Shown here in pieces: positions 1 through 5,641 of a DNA stretch of 20,848 nt. Where the stretch lies: positions 1 through 20,848 of the forward strand of contig CAAGEG010000084.1 of NCBI GenBank assembly GCA_900768785.1. Direction: 5' to 3'. Position 1 is the first letter of the stretch, and each line of letters begins with the position of its first letter. The notes below the pieces were generated by a model. It saw nothing but the letters and a program-made list of their open reading frames with translations. It ran no database searches and was not told the DNA's origin. A program made the translations under genes and the position numbers. This DNA comes from an uncultured Prevotella sp. GTDB taxonomy: Bacteria; Bacteroidota; Bacteroidia; Bacteroidales; Bacteroidaceae.

Positions 1-443
1 AAAGCTGCTGCCTTGTCAAAAGTGTTTACCGTTGCTGTTTGTATTGCAGGAAGCGTTACGTTTGATATTGTTCCGTCGGCTTCTAACTTAGCGTTTGAGT
101 CGTATGGATATATTGCGGTATAATTACTTACGCTTTCTGCTCTACCTTCAAAAGTTGCAGAGGTTGAGCCATCTCCGCTTTTCAAGGTAAATTCGTTATT
201 GCTTGTACCATCAAAAACGCTTAAATTATCTGCTGATTCCCAATTTATAGATATACCATCAGAAGCGATTACTGCTTTTGTTCCTATAGAAGCCTTATTG
301 CCGGCATCACTTTCTTGTGTCGCTGTAAACTGAATCAGTTGTTTATTGTTGTCGTTATCGTTGTTATCATTATCGTCTAAAGTACATGCCACAAAAGAAA
401 CAATGAAAAAAAAAGCAATTAATAATTGAAAAAACTTTCTCAT
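1..443 (-). CDS. Fimbrillin-like lipoprotein, N-terminal part (gene runs off the left edge)
   Basis: The frame is open from an ATG at 443 to the window edge, giving 147 complete codons without a stop. Residues 1-20 form a lipoprotein signal (MRKFF, then a hydrophobic stretch, then the lipobox FVAC with Cys20 as the lipidated residue). A D/N-rich linker follows at about residues 22-33. The rest resembles the start of the fimbrillin-like (Mfa_like_1/FimA-type) domain of Bacteroidales, with landmarks such as INWESADNLSVFDG, SATFEGRA and YTAIYPYDS. Family knowledge suggests an outer-membrane-anchored, surface-exposed adhesin or fimbrial subunit. The C-terminal half, which decides between structural subunit and accessory protein, lies outside the window. 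Its upstream region is the long gap at 444-958. Confidence 0.8.
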   Translation of the reverse strand, partial: MRKFFQLLIAFFFIVSFVACTLDDNDNNDNDNNKQLIQFTATQESDAGNKASIGTKAVIASDGISINWESADNLSVFDGTSNNEFTLKSGDGSTSATFEGRAESVSNYTAIYPYDSNAKLEADGTISNVTLPAIQTATVNTFDKAAA

Positions 444-958
444 ATTCTTGTTTATTTAATTATATTACCATTCGTAATTCTCATTTTCAAGCTTCTCAGA
501 AGAAGCATTTGACGTTCCAACTAATATCTGTACAGTTTCTATACTATATACTAAGACATGTGGTGTTATGTATTTTCTTTTATCATTCTCAACTTTCATA
601 TTGCTACATATAAAATTTCAAAATCGTGTAAACAGTCTTTCTATACGACGTTTACAATAAATACTAATATTGATGTTATTACTAATACCTTTATATTATC
701 AACTAAAAACTATAATATTTTGTATAAGCGTGAGTGAAGCAAATCACTTTGTTTTGTTTACGCTTTGCAAACAATTTATGCCGAATTCTGTTTTTGTTTT
801 GCAAAAATATTAATAATTTTCAAAAATACAACATTTTGTATTAAAAAATTACCATTTTATAATCAAGAATAAACAACTTTGTAATATAATCAATCATTTA
901 TCCTATTGATTTACAACAAATAACCACAATAAACATCATAATATAATGTCTTTAAGCA
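444..958. other. 515-bp AT-rich intergenic region without a recognisable gene
   Basis: No coding frame with protein-like composition was found on either strand. The stretch separates the 3' end of rlmD from the start of the fimbrillin-like gene, both on the minus strand. It holds several short inverted repeats: GTAAAC (628-633) facing GTTTAC (650-655), TTGTTT (754-759) facing AAACAA (769-774), and AATACA (825-830) facing TGTATT (837-842). A weak hairpin overlaps the rlmD stop near 940-965, but no clear U-tract follows it. One promoter-like pair for the left gene is listed separately. Confidence 0.6.
802..832 (-). promoter_or_regulatory. Possible promoter for the fimbrillin-like gene
   Basis: Read on the minus strand, GTTG (832-829), a 19-bp spacer and TATTTTTG (809-802) match the Bacteroidota housekeeping promoter pattern TTG / TAnnTTTG. 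It would leave an untranslated leader of about 350 nt before the ATG at 443, which is long. The region is so AT-rich that a chance match is possible. No match to the pattern was found closer to the start codon. Confidence 0.35.
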
Positions 959-2380
959 TTATGCTCTCTTCTCCAGAAGCACGACGTTTTCTACGTGGGG
1001 AGTATGCGGGAACATATCAACCGGCTGTACGGCGGTTACTTTGTATAGGTTATCGAGTAGCGAAAGGTCACGTGCTTGTGTTGCGGGGTTGCAACTGACA
1101 TAGACAATACGTTGCGGAGCGGCTCTCAATATGGTATCTATAACATCCTGGTGCATGCCGGCACGTGGCGGGTCGGTAATTATGACATCCGGTTTGCCGT
1201 TGTTGTCGATAAAATCGTCGGTCAATATGTCTTTCATATCACCTGCATAGAAGGTGGTATTAGTTATTCCGTTAATCGCAGAATTAACTTTTGCATCTTC
1301 TATGGCTTCGGGTACGTACTCGATACCAACCACTTTAGCAGCATGGCGTGACACGAAATTGGCTATCGTTCCTGTGCCTGTGTAAAGGTCGTAAACAAGT
1401 TCTTTGCCTGTAAGTGCCGCTAATTCGCATGCTACAGAATAGAGATGGAACGCCTGATCGGTATTTGTCTGGTAGAAGCTCTTGGGACCTACCTTGAATT
1501 TCAGCCCGTCCATGACTTCGTAAATATAATCGTTGCCTTTGAAAACTTGTATATTCAAGTCGTTGAAAGTGTCGTTACACTTTTGGTTATCCACATAGAG
1601 GAGAGAAGAAATTTGCGGGAATTTGTCGGCCAAATGTTGTAGAAGCGACAAGGCACGTTGTTCATCGCCCTCTTCATCATAATGGAATTGAATGAGCAAC
1701 ATCCATTCTCCGGTGTCCGAATTGCGTATCATAATGTCGCGCAATAATCCGTGTTGTTCACGCAAATCAAAGAATGTCATGCCAGTATTTAGGGCATAAT
1801 CGCGTATTTCGTTACGTATTTGATTATGGAAATCGTCCATTAGGTGGCACTTTTCTATGGGATATATTTTGTCGAAAGCGCCTGTTATGTGAAATCCAAC
1901 AGCGTTCATCTGACCGAAATCTCCGCCTGTGGCAATCTCTTGTTTAGTAAGCCAGCGTTTGTTAGAGCATCCAAACTCAAGCTTATTCCTATATTGATAG
2001 GTTTTTACAGAGCCCATTATGGGACGAAACTCGGGTAGTTCTATTTTCCCTATGCGTGACAGTTGGTCATAGACCTGCTTTTGTTTCATCTTCAGTTGCT
2101 CGTTGTATGGTACGTTTTGCCATTTGCAGCCTCCGCAGATGCCGAAATGAGCGCAAGGAGGTTGTACTCTGATGTTGCTAAGTTTGATGAAACGAATTAC
2201 TTCCGCTTCGCAATAGCTGTGCTTTTTCTTTCTTACTTGGAGGTCAACAATATCTCCGGGCACACAAAAAGGTACAAAAACCACCATGTCGTCAACACGA
2301 GCAAGGGCTTTACCCTCAGCAGCAAAGTCGGCAATGGTGATGTTTTCCAATATTGGTAATGGTTTCTTTTTTCTGCTCAT
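959..2380 (-). CDS. rlmD: 23S rRNA (uracil-5-)-methyltransferase, RlmD/RumA family
   Basis: This 473-residue protein transfers a methyl group from SAM to C5 of a uridine in 23S rRNA (U1939 in the E. coli RlmD numbering). Residues 13-64 fit a TRAM RNA-binding domain. Cys76, Cys82, Cys85 and Cys178 match the 4Fe-4S ligands of RumA. The SAM-binding motif is DLYTGTGT (331-338), followed by DPPR (403-406), the catalytic nucleophile Cys430 in VSCNP, and the proton-abstracting Glu464 in HVENVV. Length and motif order are normal for the family. The start ATG at 2380 has no Shine-Dalgarno site, as is usual in this phylum. It follows the beta-barrel gene by 58 bp on the same strand, so read-through is possible. 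Some bacteria use a single enzyme for U747 and U1939, and which sites this one modifies cannot be read from sequence. Confidence 0.95.
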   Translation of the reverse strand: MSRKKKPLPILENITIADFAAEGKALARVDDMVVFVPFCVPGDIVDLQVRKKKHSYCEAEVIRFIKLSNIRVQPPCAHFGICGGCKWQNVPYNEQLKMKQKQVYDQLSRIGKIELPEFRPIMGSVKTYQYRNKLEFGCSNKRWLTKQEIATGGDFGQMNAVGFHITGAFDKIYPIEKCHLMDDFHNQIRNEIRDYALNTGMTFFDLREQHGLLRDIMIRNSDTGEWMLLIQFHYDEEGDEQRALSLLQHLADKFPQISSLLYVDNQKCNDTFNDLNIQVFKGNDYIYEVMDGLKFKVGPKSFYQTNTDQAFHLYSVACELAALTGKELVYDLYTGTGTIANFVSRHAAKVVGIEYVPEAIEDAKVNSAINGITNTTFYAGDMKDILTDDFIDNNGKPDVIITDPPRAGMHQDVIDTILRAAPQRIVYVSCNPATQARDLSLLDNLYKVTAVQPVDMFPHTPHVENVVLLEKRA

Positions 2381-2438
2381 TGCAAAGTTGTTATTGATAT
2401 TTGCGTCACTTGATTATTTGTATTATATATTTTTGCGA

Positions 2439-3182
2439 TCAGATATTCTTTGTTTTTATCAAGTCGAAAAGATATGTCATCTTGATAACGATGTTTCCGA
2501 AGTTTGATTTTCCGAAATAGTCTTTCTTTGAATCGCCGTAAATATTGCCTAATCCGTAATAGTAGCGACCTTCAAGTTGCACATGTCCGATGCGTTTGTT
2601 TGAATATTCGACACCCAAACCGGCTGCTATGCCATAGTCGAATTTGTTTTCCACCGGTATGAAATATTGTTCTGTGGTATTTGAAGAGCGTTCTTCGGTA
2701 TTGATATTATCAAGAGGGAACGATGCTTCGCTGCTTTCGCTGAGATAAATACCTATTTGCGGACCTGCTTGGAAGAAGAATTGAAAACCTTTTTGTTCTC
2801 TTCCCCACCCCAGATGTGCGAAGATTGGTATTTGTATATAGTTTATTGTGCGACTGTAAGTCTCTGCAACACCGGTAACAGGATTGATTACGGGACCGTT
2901 ATCCATGTTGATTATGTCTTCTTTCCAACCGATACTTGCATAGTTAACCTCTGCTTGAATGGCACAAACGGTATTGAAATATTTCTCGCAAACATAGCGA
3001 AAAGATAGTCCGGCGGTCATTCCGCTGTGCATAGACTGGTTTACTTTTGGGTCAAACCCCACATCACTCAATACATATCCGCCGTTTATACCGATACTAA
3101 GGTCGTTTCTGTGGGAGCCTATCTGGCTGTATGAAACGGCACAAAGCATCATCAGTGATATAGTGAATAATAGTTTACGCAT
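2439..3182 (-). CDS. Outer membrane beta-barrel protein (porin-like, OMP_b-brl family)
   Basis: The product is 247 residues. It begins with a Sec signal peptide (MRKLLFTISLMMLCAVSYSQ, cleavage likely just before or after the Gln). The mature part alternates hydrophobic and polar residues in short strands separated by glycine-rich turns, for example SIGINGGYVLSDVGF, LSFRYVCEKYF and YGIAAGLGVEYSNKRIGHVQLEGRYYYGLG. This is typical of the small outer-membrane beta-barrel proteins (PorT-like or OMP_b-brl_2) abundant in Bacteroidales. The frame extends ten codons further up to a TTG at 3212, but the ATG at 3182 places the signal peptide at the very N-terminus and is preferred. No consensus promoter was found upstream; the 22-bp repeat array begins 110 bp before the start codon. 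Its substrate or partner is unknown. Confidence 0.8.
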   Translation of the reverse strand: MRKLLFTISLMMLCAVSYSQIGSHRNDLSIGINGGYVLSDVGFDPKVNQSMHSGMTAGLSFRYVCEKYFNTVCAIQAEVNYASIGWKEDIINMDNGPVINPVTGVAETYSRTINYIQIPIFAHLGWGREQKGFQFFFQAGPQIGIYLSESSEASFPLDNINTEERSSNTTEQYFIPVENKFDYGIAAGLGVEYSNKRIGHVQLEGRYYYGLGNIYGDSKKDYFGKSNFGNIVIKMTYLFDLIKTKNI

Positions 3183-3270
3183 TGTAATTTTGTTATTTTG
3201 TTTTCGTGGCAACGGTCTTTGAAAATCTCTAATCGTAACCTCGTTATTTCTTATTAGACATGTAAACGGA

Positions 3271-3287
3271 ACAACAATTATTGTTGT
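3271..3287. repeat. 17-bp palindrome beside the repeat array
   Basis: ACAACAAT and ATTGTTGT face each other across a single T. The palindrome sits between the beta-barrel gene start and the 22-bp array, and shares the ACA/TGT flavour of the array arms. It may be a further diverged binding site or a small hairpin. Confidence 0.5.
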
Positions 3288-3291
3288 CGTT

Positions 3292-3423
3292 CATAAACAC
3301 GTTGTTTAGCTATCGTAAACATAGTGTTTAGGCATCGTAAACATAGTGTTTAGGCATCGTAAACATAGTGTTTAGGCATCGTAAACATGGTGTTTAGGCA
3401 TCGTAAACATAGTGTTTGCGTTT
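3292..3423. repeat. Array of six 22-bp tandem units, each holding an inverted repeat
   Basis: Units lie at 3292-3313, 3314-3335, 3336-3357, 3358-3379, 3380-3401 and 3402-3423. Units 2, 3 and 4 are identical. Unit 5 has one substitution, and units 1 and 6 are degenerate. Every unit centres on TAAACA-nnn-TGTTTA. Unit 1 differs from the consensus at six positions and unit 5 at one, yet both keep the two arms intact; in unit 6 only the outermost base of the right arm is lost. There are no unique spacers. The array begins 14 bp beyond the stop codon of the LysM gene and ends 110 bp before the start of the beta-barrel gene, so it lies in the transcribed or promoter region between two minus-strand genes. 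Confidence 0.9.
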
Positions 3424-3437
3424 GCCGGAAATATTGT

Positions 3438-4790
3438 TTACTTTTTGTTAAGATTAATCAGAGAGATTGATTTGTTTACATTATAATGTACAAACATCAG
3501 TCCTCTGTTTTGAAAACCTCCTGCAGCAGTAGCTTTTTCAAAGCTAAGACTGTTTTGCAAGAAGCTGTTTTGCTTAGCCAAACCGTTGAATTTCTTTCCC
3601 TCGTTATATATCCCTTTAATGAAGAACATGGCATGGTCGTAGCCCGTAACGGCAAAACGTGGCAGATAGTCCATCATTTCCGACTTGAACCATCGGTTGT
3701 ATCTTGCTTCAAGGTCTTTGATTTTAGACGAGTAAGCATTATAATAAGAGCCGGAAGGTATGCAAGTGTCATATTTGAAGAGCTTGTCTTTGACATATTT
3801 CTCATACATCAGCCACTCGGTATAACCGAAAAGAGAAATCTTAAGTAGCGGACACGCCTGCTGCAAATTGTCTAATTTGGCTATCACTTTATTCAGTTCA
3901 GGAGAGCGAGAAGTGTTAAGCACCACCACGTTAGGCTTGTTTAAGCTGAACGCTCTTACAAAGATGTCCTGCCCGGAGTCTATATTTGTGACATTACAAG
4001 ATATGTTGCGAGCCTCTAAGGTTTTGCGCAAGGGGAAAGTAAACACACCTTTGTCGCTCGTCTTGTCGTTGCAATCTATCACAACAACGTTGTAATCTTT
4101 GTATCGATATGCGAAATGAGATATCACATCATTATAGAAAGACTCCTTAGGTTGGTAAACTTGAAAAACCGAAGGGTTGGTCATCACATCGTAAGCACTT
4201 ATCGAGAACGGAATGACAAGTTTTTTGCCATTCTTCTGTGTGTAGTCGGCAAGGGCTTTCACCTGTTTGGTGTAAAGCGGACCGAAGATTAGGTCACACT
4301 TTGATATTTCCGGCTTTGCCAAAATGCTGTTTGCATCGTCGTCAATAGCCAAATTCCAAGCATAAACATCAACAGAAATGCCTTCTTTCTTTATATCTTG
4401 ACATGCAAGAAGCAAGCCTCTGTAATATTCCAACATGCGACGACCGTCGCCATCTATATTGTGTAGAGGCAACGCAATACCCACTTTCACACTCTTTCTC
4501 GCAAGAGTAGCAACGGGTTTAGGCTCGTTTTTTGCCGTATTAATGTCGGGAATGACAATAAAATCGCCTTTCTTCAACTCATAACCCGGAGTGTTCATTT
4601 CGGGATTTGCCTTTATAAGATCGTTGATAGTAACACCATACTTCTTGGCAATACCGAAAATGGTTTCGCTTTTCTTTACCTTATGGCGTGTCAAAACATC
4701 TGTACTGACTTGGGCAACAGCTACCGAAGATATAAGCAAAGCCCACAATAGCGTCATTAATCCTATAAAGTGTCGCATCTGTTTATACAT
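3438..4790 (-). CDS. Secreted LysM protein with a periplasmic-binding-protein-like domain
   Basis: The product is 450 residues from the ATG at 4790. Residues 1-26 are a Sec signal peptide ending in VAVA before Gln27. Residues 35-81 form one LysM domain (HKVKKSETIFGIAKKYGV, then a Gly-Asp-Ile/Val-Pro end), which in known proteins binds N-acetylglucosamine in peptidoglycan. After a short linker, residues of about 100-440 (KVGIALPLHNIDGDGRRMLEY, CDLIFGPLYTKQVKAL, VVVIDCNDKTSDKG) look like a type I periplasmic-binding fold of the amino-acid/branched-chain receptor class. No transporter genes are near, so a sensing or scaffolding role is an inference. A TTG at 4811 also opens the frame but overlaps the promoter; an ATG at 4778 is the main alternative. 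It is divergent from the T9SS cargo gene. Confidence 0.8.
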   Translation of the reverse strand: MYKQMRHFIGLMTLLWALLISSVAVAQVSTDVLTRHKVKKSETIFGIAKKYGVTINDLIKANPEMNTPGYELKKGDFIVIPDINTAKNEPKPVATLARKSVKVGIALPLHNIDGDGRRMLEYYRGLLLACQDIKKEGISVDVYAWNLAIDDDANSILAKPEISKCDLIFGPLYTKQVKALADYTQKNGKKLVIPFSISAYDVMTNPSVFQVYQPKESFYNDVISHFAYRYKDYNVVVIDCNDKTSDKGVFTFPLRKTLEARNISCNVTNIDSGQDIFVRAFSLNKPNVVVLNTSRSPELNKVIAKLDNLQQACPLLKISLFGYTEWLMYEKYVKDKLFKYDTCIPSGSYYNAYSSKIKDLEARYNRWFKSEMMDYLPRFAVTGYDHAMFFIKGIYNEGKKFNGLAKQNSFLQNSLSFEKATAAGGFQNRGLMFVHYNVNKSISLINLNKK

Positions 4791-4808
4791 ATTTAGATTA
4801 AACGTCTG

Positions 4809-4840
4809 CAAAAATACAAAAAAAGAGTGGCTAAATCAAC
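4809..4840 (-). promoter_or_regulatory. Promoter of the LysM gene
   Basis: On the minus strand, GTTG (4840-4837), a 20-bp spacer and TATTTTTG (4816-4809) fit the Bacteroidota consensus well. Transcription would start near 4803, which excludes the TTG at 4811 as a start codon and leaves a 12-25 nt leader before the ATGs at 4790 and 4778. Confidence 0.6.
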
Positions 4841-4857
4841 TTTATTACTTATTTTTG
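4826..4857 (+). promoter_or_regulatory. Promoter of the T9SS cargo gene and perhaps uvrA
   Basis: TATTTTTG at 4850-4857 matches the -7 element exactly. A weaker -33 element, AGTG at 4826-4829, lies 20 bp upstream. Transcription would start near 4862, about 14 nt before the ATG at 4876. The elements interleave with the divergent LysM promoter, so the two may influence each other. Confidence 0.5.
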
Positions 4858-4875
4858 CATAAATATAAACACATA

Positions 4876-5595
4876 ATGAGAATAAGACAAATAATATTTA
4901 CAGCATGTCTGTATGCCTTTGCAACAACCGCCATGTCGGCTGTTAACGACGAAGTACCTACAATAAACCCGACTGCAACCTACACCGGAGACAACGGTGA
5001 AGAGGAAAGTAACGACATGTCGGGCAACGCTCCGCTATACGGAGTATTTAAAACAAACCCTGAAAACGTGGGACAATATACCGCCCACTATGAATGGCGC
5101 TTCACCAAAGAAGGCGAAACAGAACCTTATCTCATAAGATATGAAGAAGACACAGAATATACTTTCACTACTGCCGGCAGCCACAACATAGTGGTATATG
5201 CCACTTTCGTAAATGGAAACGACGTGATTGAATACACGGCAGACTATTGGAACGAAATAGGACCGATGAGAGTAACAATCAGCGAAAGCAAGTTGGAGAT
5301 GCCAAATGCCTTCTCTCCTAACGGCGACGGCATAAACGACATTTACAAAGCCAAAGACGGCTATCAGTCAATAATAGAGTTTAAGGCAACAATATTCAAC
5401 AGATGGGGTGTGAAAATATATGAATGGACAGACCCGGCAGGCGGTTGGGACGGAACATACAAGGGTAAAGAAGCCAAACAAGGCACATATTTCGTTCTTG
5501 TAGAAGCCAAAGGAGCCGACGGACGCACATTCACAATAAAGCGAGATGTCAACCTTTTGAGAGGCTACACAGAAGGTTCGTCAGCGGAACAATAA
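4876..5595 (+). CDS. Small secreted protein with a T9SS type B (gliding-motility-associated) C-terminal sorting domain
   Basis: The product is 239 residues. A Sec signal peptide spans residues 1-22 (ending TTAMSA). Residues of about 50-125 resemble a PKD-like beta-sandwich (YEWRF, then YTFTTAGSHNIVVYATF). Residues of about 138-230 match the gliding-motility-associated C-terminal domain: MPNAFSPNGDGINDIY, FNRWGVKIYEW, WDGTYKGKEAKQGTYFVLVEA and a final KRDVNLLR. In characterised systems such domains direct export across the outer membrane by the T9SS, often with anchoring at the surface. The frame is open further upstream to 4591, but that stretch overlaps the LysM gene; the ATG at 4876 gives the signal peptide and fits the promoter. 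Sorting domain and linker leave only about one other domain, so this is an unusually small cargo. uvrA follows after 46 bp. Confidence 0.88.
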   Translation: MRIRQIIFTACLYAFATTAMSAVNDEVPTINPTATYTGDNGEEESNDMSGNAPLYGVFKTNPENVGQYTAHYEWRFTKEGETEPYLIRYEEDTEYTFTTAGSHNIVVYATFVNGNDVIEYTADYWNEIGPMRVTISESKLEMPNAFSPNGDGINDIYKAKDGYQSIIEFKATIFNRWGVKIYEWTDPAGGWDGTYKGKEAKQGTYFVLVEAKGADGRTFTIKRDVNLLRGYTEGSSAEQ

Positions 5596-5641
5596 TAGAT
5601 GATAAGAGAAAAAAGACGATTAGGCACACCGTTATAGCATT

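Noticed and set aside
444..958. Invertible promoter for the fimbrillin-like gene
   Set aside because: The inverted pairs found are only six bases long and resemble AT-rich background; no recombinase gene is in the window.
3292..3423. CRISPR array
   Set aside because: Units are contiguous 22-mers with no unique spacers, and no cas gene is present.
4591..4875. N-terminal extension of the T9SS cargo protein
   Set aside because: The open stretch overlaps the LysM gene and the divergent promoters, and its translation looks like antisense. The ATG at 4876 gives a proper signal peptide.
5596..5641. Separate uvrA promoter
   Set aside because: No TAnnTTTG element with a spaced TTG occurs in the 46 bp before uvrA.
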